A DNA stretch of 64,000 bases, taken from positions 1-64,000 of the forward strand of contig DATJPX010000161.1 of NCBI GenBank assembly GCA_035506155.1, given 5' to 3'. Position 1 is the first letter of the stretch. Each line of letters begins with the position of its first letter. This DNA is from UBA877 sp035506155. GTDB taxonomy: Bacteria; Chloroflexota; Anaerolineae; Anaerolineales; Villigracilaceae. The position numbers and the translations under genes were made by a program. Below are positions 26,604-35,507 of this stretch, piece after piece. Below the pieces are notes generated by a model. That model was given only the letters and a program-made list of their open reading frames with translations. It was not told where the DNA came from and did not search any database.

Positions 26604-26641
26604 AGAATGGTCGTGATAATCCGTCGCGACCATTCTTTACT
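26604..26641 (+). terminator. Terminator-like hairpin after valS
   Basis: AGAATGGTCG and CGACCATTCT form a perfect 10-bp stem with a 13-base loop, followed by TTACT. The U-run is weak. It lies between valS and the carboxypeptidase start. Confidence 0.5.
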
Positions 26642-26654
26642 GTCAGGAGAAGAG

Positions 26655-28160
26655 ATGAATAAAAAACTGGAAGAGCTGAAGACCCGCCTGATGGAGATCG
26701 GCGACCTGAACGGAGCCGGCGGCGTCCTGGCCTGGGATCAATCCACCTATATGCCCCAGGGCGGCGGCCCGGCCCGCGGCCGGCAGATGGCCACCCTGGC
26801 CATGCTGGCCCAGGAAAAGCAGGTCGATCCGGCCATTGGCAAGCTGCTCGACGATTTGCGCTCTTACGAGGAGAGCCTGCCCTTCGAGGACGATGACGCC
26901 AGCCTGATCCGGGTTGCCCGGCGGGATTACGAGCGCTCCACGCGCCTCCCGCCCGAGTTCGTCGCCCGGCTGAACGCCCATTCCTCCGAGACTTACATGC
27001 TCTGGGCGGAAGCCCGCCCGGCGAACGATTTCAAGAAGGTCCTGCCCAACCTGGAAAAGACCCTCGATCTGTCCCGCGAGATGGCGAATTACTTCCCGGG
27101 ATACGAGCACATCGCCGATCCGCTGATCGACTTCGCCGACTACGGGATGAAGGCCGCCTCGGTGCGCAAGCTCTTCGCCGACCTGCGCGCCGCCCAGGTG
27201 CCGATCGTCCAGGCGATCACCTCCCAGGCGCCGGCCGACGACAGTTGCCTCCGCAAGCACTTCCCCGATGCGGAGCAGATGGCTTTCTGCGAGGAGGTCG
27301 TTCGGGCGATCGGATACGATTTCCAGCGCGGCCGGATCGACAAGACCCATCATCCCTTCACCGCCGGGTTCTCCGTCGGGGACGTGCGCATCACCACCCG
27401 CGTCCGGGAGGACTACCTGGGCGAGTGCCTGTTCAGCAACATCCACGAGGCTGGGCATGCCCTCTACGAGCAGGGCGTGGATGCGAAGTACGACGGGCTG
27501 CCGCTCCAGGGCGGCACCTCGGCCGGGGTCCACGAGAGCCAATCGCGCCTATGGGAGAATATCGTCGGGCGCAGTCGCGGCTTCTGGGAATTCTTCTATC
27601 CCAAGCTGCAGAAGGCCTTCCCCGACCAGCTCAAGGGCGTTTCGCTGGAGGCCTTCTACCGGGCGATCAACAAGGTCGAACGCTCGCTGATCCGCACCGA
27701 CGCCGACGAGGTGACCTACAACCTGCACGTCATGTTGCGCTTCGAGTTCGAGCTGGCCATGCTGGAAGGCAGCCTGGCCGTCAGGGACCTCCCGGAGGCC
27801 TGGCGGGAACGTTTCAAGGCGGACCTCGGGATCGTCCCGCCCGACGACAAGGACGGCTGCATGCAGGATGTGCACTGGTTCGGCGGCGTGATCGGCGGGG
27901 TCTTCCAGGGCTACACCCTCGGCAATGTGATCGGCGCCCAGTTCTACGCGACCGCCCTGAAGGCCCACCCTGGCATCCCGGGCGAGATCCGGCAGGGCAA
28001 ATTCGAGGCCCTACATGGCTGGCTGATCGAAAACGTCTACCGGCACGGGCGGAAATTCACCGCCCCCGAGCTGGTCCAGCGGGTCACCAGCTCCGACGTG
28101 ACCATCGAACCTTACATCCAATACCTGCGGACCAAGTACGGCGAGTTGTACAAGCTCTAA
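26655..28160 (+). CDS. Carboxypeptidase Taq (M32) metallopeptidase
   Basis: This 501-residue zinc carboxypeptidase of family M32 has the metal motif H264-E265-A-G-H268 (NIHEAGHALYEQG). It also has the family markers WDQSTYMP near the N-terminus, HPF with DVRITTR, GVHESQSRLWEN, and IRTDADEVTYNLH. The protein is nearly all helical and cytoplasmic. AGGAG is eight bases before the ATG at 26655; the longer in-frame N-terminus from 26580 covers the hairpin and is not credible. Confidence 0.95.
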   Translation: MNKKLEELKTRLMEIGDLNGAGGVLAWDQSTYMPQGGGPARGRQMATLAMLAQEKQVDPAIGKLLDDLRSYEESLPFEDDDASLIRVARRDYERSTRLPPEFVARLNAHSSETYMLWAEARPANDFKKVLPNLEKTLDLSREMANYFPGYEHIADPLIDFADYGMKAASVRKLFADLRAAQVPIVQAITSQAPADDSCLRKHFPDAEQMAFCEEVVRAIGYDFQRGRIDKTHHPFTAGFSVGDVRITTRVREDYLGECLFSNIHEAGHALYEQGVDAKYDGLPLQGGTSAGVHESQSRLWENIVGRSRGFWEFFYPKLQKAFPDQLKGVSLEAFYRAINKVERSLIRTDADEVTYNLHVMLRFEFELAMLEGSLAVRDLPEAWRERFKADLGIVPPDDKDGCMQDVHWFGGVIGGVFQGYTLGNVIGAQFYATALKAHPGIPGEIRQGKFEALHGWLIENVYRHGRKFTAPELVQRVTSSDVTIEPYIQYLRTKYGELYKL

Positions 28161-28214
28161 ACCGACTCCCGGCGGTCGCTTCCAGCGATTCGCCCGCCGT
28201 CGCCTGCAAAAATC

Positions 28215-28250
28215 CTGCCTCCTTGCGAAAACAAGGAGGCAGTTGATTTC
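28215..28250 (+). terminator. Terminator after the carboxypeptidase gene
   Basis: A perfect 11-bp stem (CTGCCTCCTTG / CAAGGAGGCAG) with loop CGAAAA is followed by TTGATTTCTT. Confidence 0.8.
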
Positions 28251-28286
28251 TTGGGAGTAGGCCGGCCTCCCGAATCTTGGATGGCG

Positions 28287-28315
28287 TTGTCTTTTTTATC
28301 CTCTTGGTGTACACT
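28287..28315 (+). promoter_or_regulatory. Putative promoter of the FHA-GAF-cyclase gene
   Basis: TTGTCT (28287-28292) and TACACT (28310-28315) are 17 bases apart and lie 47 bases before the likely ATG. Confidence 0.5.
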
Positions 28316-28361
28316 GGTTTTATCGTTCGGTTGGATCAAAAACTGTGGGACGGATGGATTT

Positions 28362-29867
28362 ATGTGGTCTCTGAGCATCAAAAACCCCGGCAGCGAGCCG
28401 GTCCAGATTAAATTAAGGCCTGGAAAGATGGTGATCGGGCGCAACGTCACCAGCGATATCGTCATCACCGACGCGGCCGCCTCCCGCCGGCATGCCGAGA
28501 TCTATCTTGATTCCTTGTCTGAACTTGCGACGATCATCGACCTGAAAAGCTCGAACGGCACGTACGTCAACCGCCAGCGGATCAGCGGGTTGTTCCGCTT
28601 GCAGGATAACGACGTCATCCGCATCGGACAGTCGGTCATGCACCTGACGAAACATGCCGCCGAAGCGCCCGGGCAAAAAGGGAATACTGATACGCGCCTG
28701 TTCACGCGTGAACTGGTCCTGGAGGCTGTCGACGAGAACCCCATCCTTTTGTACGAAATGGCCCAGAAACTGAACACCGTTTTGGATATCGACTCGGCTA
28801 TCAGCCAGGTCACCGACCTGATCAAAAAGGCGATGGGAGTGGACGTTTGTGAGGTCATCCTGGCCAAGGATTTCAACCAAATCAATATGGAGAATGCGGA
28901 CGATCTGAAGGTAAAAGCCATCCGGGAATCTTCCGTCGAGCGGAGCGCCATGGCCTTGTGCGTGCCCATCATCAGCGATGGGAAACCGCTCGGGCTGATC
29001 TACATGGAAAAGAATCGCTCCGACGCCATTCCCTTCATCGAGCGCGATATGCAGCTGGCTGTTGCCGTCAGCCATCAAACCGCCCTGACCATCCAGCGCA
29101 TGGATCTGCTCGATAAAACCAGGAAGGATGAGCAAGTCAAACAGCTCCTGCTGCGCTTCGTCTCTCCCGTGGAAGCCCAGGACATCCTGAAGAGTTTCAT
29201 GAAGACCGGGAATTTACCGGGCTTGACCGAGAAAAAAGTAACGGTCATGGTCGTCGAGATTGCCGATGCGAATGATCTGGCCGAGCGGATCGGCCCGACC
29301 TATTTTTCCTACATCCTGAACGGGTTTTATCAGCATGCCACGAAAGCCGTCTTCAAACGGGGCGGGATGGTCAAATACCTCGGCGACGGGGTGATCGCCG
29401 TCTTCATGGAAGCCGAGGATCGGCCGTGTCCCGAGGAAAGAGCGGTCAGCGTCGGGCTGGAGATCGTCGACTTCATAAAAAACCTGGGCGCAGACGATCC
29501 TTCCCGCGCCTGTGTCGTCGGCGTCGCCATCAATACGGGGAAGGCAATGGTCGGTTATGTCGGCACCCAGGAGCGGGCGGAATTCAACGTCATGGGGGAT
29601 TTGATCAAGGTCTCCTATCGCATGCAGGATTATGCCCGGCCCAACCGGGTCTTTGTCGGGCCGAAGACCGTGGAGCCGCTGCTCAATAAGTACCTGATTA
29701 AAAAAACCGGCAGCCTGACGATGCAGGGACGTGAAAAGCCGATCCAGGTCTATGAAGTTGCCTCGGTAAAAACCGCTCCTTTCGTCGAAAAGGACCCGGA
29801 TGTTTCGTCAGCCTTCAAAGAAGTGGCAGAAAGACTTAAGGCGCATTTGAAGGACGATGAAGGGTAG
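28362..29867 (+). CDS. FHA-GAF-class III nucleotide cyclase-like signalling protein
   Basis: The 501-residue protein has an N-terminal FHA domain (MVIGRNVTSDIVI, SRRHAEI, SSNGTYVN, residues 20-95), a GAF domain (about 130-260) and a C-terminal class III cyclase homology domain (about 290-465). In the cyclase domain one metal Asp (GDGVIAVF) is kept. The usual first metal Asp is Glu (VMVVEIAD), and the transition-state Asn of GDxVNxAxR is Lys (GDLIKVSYRM). The enzyme may therefore be inactive or altered and serve as a nucleotide sensor. It opens the signalling island. The start at 28362 places FHA at the N-terminus. Confidence 0.82.
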   Translation: MWSLSIKNPGSEPVQIKLRPGKMVIGRNVTSDIVITDAAASRRHAEIYLDSLSELATIIDLKSSNGTYVNRQRISGLFRLQDNDVIRIGQSVMHLTKHAAEAPGQKGNTDTRLFTRELVLEAVDENPILLYEMAQKLNTVLDIDSAISQVTDLIKKAMGVDVCEVILAKDFNQINMENADDLKVKAIRESSVERSAMALCVPIISDGKPLGLIYMEKNRSDAIPFIERDMQLAVAVSHQTALTIQRMDLLDKTRKDEQVKQLLLRFVSPVEAQDILKSFMKTGNLPGLTEKKVTVMVVEIADANDLAERIGPTYFSYILNGFYQHATKAVFKRGGMVKYLGDGVIAVFMEAEDRPCPEERAVSVGLEIVDFIKNLGADDPSRACVVGVAINTGKAMVGYVGTQERAEFNVMGDLIKVSYRMQDYARPNRVFVGPKTVEPLLNKYLIKKTGSLTMQGREKPIQVYEVASVKTAPFVEKDPDVSSAFKEVAERLKAHLKDDEG

Positions 29868-29927
29868 CGAAAGAATTCGCCCAAAACCCCGGAATGAATT
29901 CGTCAACCGGGCGTCTGGCAGGTTTCC

Positions 29928-29958
29928 GCCGGTGTAACTTGTGTTACGCCGGCTTTTT
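29928..29958 (+). terminator. Terminator after the FHA-GAF-cyclase gene
   Basis: GCCGGTGTAAC and GTTACGCCGGC form an 11-bp stem (one wobble) with a TTGT loop, followed by TTTTT. Confidence 0.85.
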
Positions 29959-30040
29959 CAAATTTGTTAGCTCATTATCTATACAAATGGATGGAATTGG
30001 TCCTATAATAAATCAGCCCGTTTTATCGCAGGAGGCTCCC

Positions 30041-30106
30041 ATGAGAGTTGTGGTAACAAAGCATTTGCGGGTAAAGGTGTTTTTTGCATTGTTCGGGGGA
30101 CTGTGA
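30041..30106 (+). CDS. Possible 21-residue small protein or leader peptide
   Basis: An ATG with AGGAGG six bases upstream starts a 21-residue basic/hydrophobic peptide (MRVVVTKHLRVKVFFALFGG plus a final Leu) ending at TGA. A TATAAT lies 31 bases upstream of the ATG. The peptide could be a small membrane-active protein or a leader for the large kinase gene 131 bases downstream. Support is only the ribosome site and position. Confidence 0.35.
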   Translation: MRVVVTKHLRVKVFFALFGGL

Positions 30107-30237
30107 ATCCTAAAGTCCGGTCATCGGGTAGGTCGGGGGTCATCCCTGCCGCGGTGGCCGGGAATGAAAAGCGCAAAGAATGTACTTTAACTTATTTGTA
30201 TCCCGTGTACCCATGCCTCCTTATGGAGAGGTAGTCA

Positions 30238-33200
30238 ATGAACACTCTTGATGTTCATACCGTCGTATTCAGTATTTTGGTCACCGATACTGTCTGCACG
30301 GCAGTTCTGGTTTCCCTTTGGATCCAAAACCGGAGGCGCTTTCGTGGTACGTTCTTCTGGGCGATCGATTTCGGCTTGCAAACGCTTGATGTACTGCTGC
30401 TTGCATTGCGCGGCCGCCTTCCGGATTGGTTGTCGATAGGATTTGCCAACATCCTGGTCATCGCCGGGGCATATCTGGGATACCTGGGCCTGGAGCGCTT
30501 CGCCGGGAAAAGGAGCGCCCAACTTTTTAATTATCTGGTCCTGGCCGTTTTTGCCCTGGCGAACACCTTTTTCGCCTTTTTCCGGCCCAGCCTGGAGGCG
30601 CGTAATTTTTGCCTGTCGTTGGCGTTATTTGTCATCTGCTTCCAGTGCACCTGGCTGATGATGTACCGGGTCAAGCAAAATGAACGGCGCAGGACGCTTG
30701 CCGTGGGCCTGGTTTTCGGCGTTTTCTGCCTGGTCACCCTCGTCCGGCTTGTCGTTACACTTGCCGGGCCGCAGCAGAGCAACGACTTTTTCCGGTCCGA
30801 TGAATTCGAAACGCTTACCTTGATGGCGTATCAGGTCCTGTTGATCCTCCTGACCTTCAACCTGAGCTTGATGGTGAATAATCACCTGGCCGCAGAGGGC
30901 AAGCTTCAGGAGGAAAAATTTGCCAAGGCGTTCCACTCATCCCCTTATGCGATTCTTCTCACCCAGGCCGAGGATGGACGCATCATCGAGGCCAACGATG
31001 GTTTCACGGAAATAACCGGTCATCCACTCGATACAGTCATCGGGAAGACCACCCTCGAGCTGAAACTGTGGGTTGATGAAACTGACCGGGCCAGGGTCGT
31101 GGAAGAGTTATCCCAGGGGAAACCGGTCCACGAATGGGAATTGAAATTCAGGAAGAAGTCAGGCGAGGCGCTGATCGGGCTTTTCTCGGCGGAAACGATC
31201 CTCGTCGGCGACCGCCTCTGCATGCTCTCCAGCATCAGCGATATCACTGAACGAAAGTCCGTAGAACAAGTTTTGCACGACCATCAGGCCCGTCTGCATC
31301 AGGCCCTCGATGCGGCTCAGGGAGGCATCTGGGAATGGGATTTGCAGACCAATGAGAATTTCTGGTCGGAAGAACTCTGGAAGCTGTATGGCCTGGAACC
31401 GCACAGTTGCGAGCCTTCCTACGAAGCCTGGCTGCAAACCATCCATCCGGACGATCGGGCCCAGGCGGCGCAGGCGGTTCAGGATGCGGCCAATAACGGG
31501 AGCGAACTGAGGGCCGAGTGGCGCGTGGCCGACCAGGGTAAAGGGGAGCGTTGGCTCATGTCGCGCGGCCAGCCCGTCCGTGAAGCTTCCGGGCAGGTGG
31601 AACGCTATATTGGCACTGTTCTGGACATCACCGAGCGCAAGAAGGCCGAGCAGCGCGCCGAAACCCTGGCGAAATTCCCTTCCGAGAATCCCAATCCGAC
31701 CCTGCGGCTGGACCGGAATGGCACCATCCTCTACGCCAACCCATCCAGCCAGCCATTGCTAGCGAAGTGGAATACGGAGATCGGCCAGGCCTGTCCGAAG
31801 GAGTGGAGTGAAGTTGCATCGGCGGTCCTGACATCGAATGCCAGCAAAACGGCCGATGAAGAGTGCAATGGCCGGATCTATTCTTTTTTCGTTGCCCCGG
31901 TCCACGAATCCCAATACGTCAACCTCTATGCAAGAGATGTCACAGAACAGAGGCAGGCCGAAGCAAAGCTGGTGGAAAGCGAACAACGCTACCGTTCATT
32001 GTTCGAGAACATGCTCAACGGCTTTGCCTATTGCCAGATGTTCTTCAAGGATGGGCGGCCCGACGATTTCAAGTACCTGGCGGTCAATGCAGCCTTCGAG
32101 AAATTGACCGGACTGCAAGGCGTGGTCGGTAAGAATGTCTCCGAGGTCGTCCCGGGCATCCGCCAGTCGGATCCGGGTCTGTTCGATGCCTACGGACGGG
32201 TGGCCCTGACCGGTCAGCCCGAGACCTTCGAGACGTATGTGGAAGCCTTGAAGATGTGGTTTTCCATCTCGGTGTACAGCCCACAGCCCGAGTACTTTGT
32301 GGCCGTCTTCGACGTGATCACCGAGCGTAAGCAGGCGGAGGAGGACTTACGCCTGAGCGAAGATAAGTTCAAATATATTTTCGATTATTCCACCGTAGGT
32401 AAATCCATTACCCTCCCCTCGGGCGAGATCCACCCGAACAAGGCTTTTTGTGAGATGTTGGGATATTCCCCCGAAGAATTGGACAGCAAAAAATGGCGGG
32501 AGATCAGCCATCCCGAAGATATCGATCTGAATCAGAAGGTCATAGACTCGATCCTGGCGGGCGAAAAGGAGTCGGGGCGTTTTATCAAGCGGTTTATCCA
32601 CAAAAACGGAAATGTAGTGTGGGGCGATATTGGCACTTCCCTGCGCCGGGATGATGAGGGGAACCCGCTTTATTTTATAAGCACCATCATGGACATCACC
32701 GAGCGCAAGCAAGTGGAAGCCGCCCTGCAAGAGAGCGAGACGAACTTCCGGGCGCTGGCCGAGAACGCCGGGGAGGGTATCCTGATCGCCGTCGCAGGCG
32801 GCGCGCACCTGTTCGCCAACGAGGCCATGGCGGCAATCAGCGGATATAGCGTGGACGAACTTCTTAGGCTGAAAGCGCAAGACCTGGCCGATCCAGATGA
32901 GACGGCCAAGGTGATGAACAGACTCAAGCTGAGGCTGGCCGGGGAGGCCATTCCCCAACATTACGAGACCGGCATCGTTGCAAAGGATGGGCGGAAGGTC
33001 CCGGTGCAGATCAATAGCGGCAAGACAGTCTGGAAAGGGCAGCCGGCCGACATCGTTTTCGTCCAGGATATCACCGAACGGAAGCTGGAAGAATCTGCCC
33101 GGCGGCAAAGTGAACTGCTCTTCCGGACCCTGTTCGAGCTCTCTCCTGACGCGATCGTGCTCATCGACCCGTACGACCCTGAAGTCCATTCGCGCATCGT

Positions 33201-34965
33201 GGACTGCAACGAGGCAGCCTGTCGGATGAACGGCTATGCCCGCGAGGAAATGGTCGGGCGGCCCATCGACCTGGTCAACGCCGCGCCCTACGACGAGGCT
33301 GGGCAGCTTGCCTACCTGGATCGCTTGTACAAGGAGCGCGTCCTGCACCTCGAAGTGGCCCATCGGCGAAAGGACGGCGCGATCTTCCCCGTCGACGTCT
33401 CCACGACAATGATTCAGGTGGGCGAACGAGAGCTGATCATCGGCATCGACCGGGATGTCACCGAGCGAAAACAGGCCGAAGAAAAGCTGCGCGAATCGCA
33501 GGCCCGCTTCTCGAAGATCTTCCATGCGAGTCCGGTCGGGATCAATATCTTCCGCCTGAGCGATAACCGCTCGGTGGAGGTCAACGATTCCTTCCTGGAG
33601 CTGACCGGTTACTCCCGCCAGGAGGTGGTGGATCACACTGCCGGGGAGCTTAACTTGTTTGTGGATGCGGAGGCGCGCCAAGTTTGGATACAGGCGCTCA
33701 AGCAGAATCAAAGCGTGAAGGCCCAGGATGCCAGGATTCGCCGGAAGAACGGCGAAATCCGGAACGCCCTGGCGGCGATCGACGTGATCGAGCTCGATGG
33801 CGAGCGGATGGGCCTGGTCATCACGACGGATATCACGCAGAGGAAGCAGGCGGAGCAGGCTTTGCTGGAGAGCGAAGCACGCTATCGCGATTTGGTCCAG
33901 AATGCCAACAGCGCCATCCTGCGCTGGAAGCGCGATGGAACGATCTCCTTTTTCAATGAATATGCCCAATCGTTCTTTGGGTATAAAGCGGACGACGTGA
34001 TCGGGAAAGGTGTGAACATACTCCTGCCCCAGATCGAATCCACCGGCGGGGACCTGACCACCCTGGTGGCGGATATCCTCGCCCATCCCGACCGCTTCGT
34101 GAACAATGTCAATGAGAACCTCTGCCGGGACGGCCGGCGGGTATGGATGGCCTGGACGAACAAGCCGATCCTGGATTCAAACGGCCAAGTTGCCGAGGTC
34201 TTGGCAGTCGGCGTCGATATCACCGAGCGCAAGAAGGCCGAGCAGGAATTGAAGCTCGCCCTGGAGGAATTAAAGCGCTCCAACGCCGAGCTGGAGCAGT
34301 TCGCCTACGTGGCCTCCCACGACTTGCAGGAGCCCTTGCGCATGGTCTCGAGCTATATGCAGTTGCTGGAACGCCGCTACAAGGGCAAGCTGGACAAGGA
34401 CGCGGACGATTTCATCGGTTTTGCCGTGGATGGGTCCGCCCGGATGCAGCGCCTGATCAACGACCTGCTGGCTTATTCGCGGGTCGGGACGCGCGGCCTG
34501 CCTTTCGCACCCACCTCCAGCGAGGCGGCCCTCGGTCTGGCCCTCGAGAACCTCCATGTGGCGGTCCAGGAGAACAAGGCCAAGGTCACCCATGATCCGC
34601 TGCCGGAGGTGGTCGCGGACGAGACCCAATTGGTCCAGCTTTTCCAGAACCTGATCGGGAATGCCCTCAAATTCCACGGCCGGAAAGCCCCGCGTGTTCA
34701 CGTCTCGGTCGAATCGAAAGAACGGGAATGGGTCTTCTCTGTGCGCGATAATGGGATCGGGATCGATTCCCAATATACCGAGCGTATTTTCATCATCTTC
34801 CAGCGCTTGCACGGCCGCGACAAATACGCCGGCACCGGCATCGGCCTGGCCATCTGCAAGAAGATCGTCCAGCGCCACGGCGGCCGGATTTGGGTGGAAT
34901 CCCAGCCTGACCAGGGTGCGACGTTTTACTTTACATTGCCGAAGAAAGGAGATGGACAACCATGA
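30238..34965 (+). CDS. Membrane-bound hybrid-sensor-type histidine kinase with nine PAS domains
   Basis: The 1575-residue protein has an N-terminal block of about seven membrane helices (residues 8-215) and nine consecutive PAS/PAC units (about 225-1330). Each unit closes with a (D/V)(I/V)TE(R/Q)(K/R)-type motif. A HisKA domain with phosphoacceptor H1361 (VASHDLQEPLRM) and a HATPase domain follow (N-box NLIGNALKFH, G1 DNGIGI, G2 GTGIGLAICKKI). The tandem array implies many ligand or redox inputs. Its stop overlaps the next ATG (ATGA), so the single-domain regulator downstream is its likely partner. The ribosome site GGAGAGG is partly within a CTCC-TTAT-GGAG hairpin. Confidence 0.92.
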   Translation: MNTLDVHTVVFSILVTDTVCTAVLVSLWIQNRRRFRGTFFWAIDFGLQTLDVLLLALRGRLPDWLSIGFANILVIAGAYLGYLGLERFAGKRSAQLFNYLVLAVFALANTFFAFFRPSLEARNFCLSLALFVICFQCTWLMMYRVKQNERRRTLAVGLVFGVFCLVTLVRLVVTLAGPQQSNDFFRSDEFETLTLMAYQVLLILLTFNLSLMVNNHLAAEGKLQEEKFAKAFHSSPYAILLTQAEDGRIIEANDGFTEITGHPLDTVIGKTTLELKLWVDETDRARVVEELSQGKPVHEWELKFRKKSGEALIGLFSAETILVGDRLCMLSSISDITERKSVEQVLHDHQARLHQALDAAQGGIWEWDLQTNENFWSEELWKLYGLEPHSCEPSYEAWLQTIHPDDRAQAAQAVQDAANNGSELRAEWRVADQGKGERWLMSRGQPVREASGQVERYIGTVLDITERKKAEQRAETLAKFPSENPNPTLRLDRNGTILYANPSSQPLLAKWNTEIGQACPKEWSEVASAVLTSNASKTADEECNGRIYSFFVAPVHESQYVNLYARDVTEQRQAEAKLVESEQRYRSLFENMLNGFAYCQMFFKDGRPDDFKYLAVNAAFEKLTGLQGVVGKNVSEVVPGIRQSDPGLFDAYGRVALTGQPETFETYVEALKMWFSISVYSPQPEYFVAVFDVITERKQAEEDLRLSEDKFKYIFDYSTVGKSITLPSGEIHPNKAFCEMLGYSPEELDSKKWREISHPEDIDLNQKVIDSILAGEKESGRFIKRFIHKNGNVVWGDIGTSLRRDDEGNPLYFISTIMDITERKQVEAALQESETNFRALAENAGEGILIAVAGGAHLFANEAMAAISGYSVDELLRLKAQDLADPDETAKVMNRLKLRLAGEAIPQHYETGIVAKDGRKVPVQINSGKTVWKGQPADIVFVQDITERKLEESARRQSELLFRTLFELSPDAIVLIDPYDPEVHSRIVDCNEAACRMNGYAREEMVGRPIDLVNAAPYDEAGQLAYLDRLYKERVLHLEVAHRRKDGAIFPVDVSTTMIQVGERELIIGIDRDVTERKQAEEKLRESQARFSKIFHASPVGINIFRLSDNRSVEVNDSFLELTGYSRQEVVDHTAGELNLFVDAEARQVWIQALKQNQSVKAQDARIRRKNGEIRNALAAIDVIELDGERMGLVITTDITQRKQAEQALLESEARYRDLVQNANSAILRWKRDGTISFFNEYAQSFFGYKADDVIGKGVNILLPQIESTGGDLTTLVADILAHPDRFVNNVNENLCRDGRRVWMAWTNKPILDSNGQVAEVLAVGVDITERKKAEQELKLALEELKRSNAELEQFAYVASHDLQEPLRMVSSYMQLLERRYKGKLDKDADDFIGFAVDGSARMQRLINDLLAYSRVGTRGLPFAPTSSEAALGLALENLHVAVQENKAKVTHDPLPEVVADETQLVQLFQNLIGNALKFHGRKAPRVHVSVESKEREWVFSVRDNGIGIDSQYTERIFIIFQRLHGRDKYAGTGIGLAICKKIVQRHGGRIWVESQPDQGATFYFTLPKKGDGQP

Positions 34966-35405
34966 CAACCAGATCGGGCAAGCCCATCGAAATACTGCTC
35001 GTCGAAGACAGCCTCGGGGATGTACGCCTCGTGCAGGAGGCCTTGGATGAGGCCAAAGTACGCAATACAATGTCAGTGGTTGGCGATGGCGTGGAAGCCA
35101 TGGCCTACCTGCAAAAACAGGGAAAGTATTCCCGGGCGGCTCGTCCGGGACTGATCCTGCTCGACCTGAATTTGCCAAAGAAGAACGGCTTCGAGGTCCT
35201 GCAGGAGATCAAAAGTGATGACACCCTGAAGCACATTCCGGTGGTCGTGCTGACGACTTCCCAGTCCGAACAGGACATCGTGAAAAGTTATGACCTGTTC
35301 GCCAATGCCTATATCACCAAGCCGGTCGATCTCGAACAGTTCCTTTCCGTGGTGAAGGCCATTGAGGGATTCTGGCTGGAGATTGTAAAATTACCAGTAG
35401 ATTGA
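34962..35405 (+). CDS. Single-domain response regulator (Rcp1-like)
   Basis: The 147-residue protein is a receiver domain only: acidic pair in LLVEDSLGD, phosphoacceptor D68 (LILLDLNLP), switch Thr in LTTSQS, and Lys in ITKPVD. The sequence type (SLGDVRLVQEAL, LNLPKKNGFEVL) matches Rcp1-like regulators that pair with phytochrome-type kinases. It overlaps the multi-PAS kinase by 4 bp and has no output domain, so it probably acts by protein contact or as a phosphorelay carrier toward the downstream HD-GYP protein. Confidence 0.9.
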   Translation: MTTRSGKPIEILLVEDSLGDVRLVQEALDEAKVRNTMSVVGDGVEAMAYLQKQGKYSRAARPGLILLDLNLPKKNGFEVLQEIKSDDTLKHIPVVVLTTSQSEQDIVKSYDLFANAYITKPVDLEQFLSVVKAIEGFWLEIVKLPVD

Positions 35406-35507
35406 GGATGACCGGGCGACCTGCCACCCCACTGGGGCGGTACTGTGGGCTCGCTCGTAGTGCGGCTTTTATGCTCCCCACCGTTTAGCGATTTCTGGAG
35501 TATGTCG

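Larger units (their letters stand above)
29868..30237. other. 370-base intergenic region: terminator, TATAAT box, mini-ORF and folded leader
   Basis: Contents are a strong terminator at 29928-29958, a TATAAT at 30004-30009 without a good -35, a 21-codon reading frame with a near-ideal ribosome site (30041-30106), a G-rich foldable stretch (30128-30166), and a small hairpin over the next gene's ribosome site (30217-30228). No known riboswitch consensus is recognised. Confidence 0.5.

Noticed and set aside
30107..30210. Cyclic di-GMP or other riboswitch upstream of the PAS kinase
   Set aside because: The region is G-rich and foldable, but I could not match any known aptamer consensus.
32347..34086. 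A 579-codon open frame on the minus strand
   Set aside because: It is antisense to the PAS repeats of the large kinase; no motif or ribosome site supports it.
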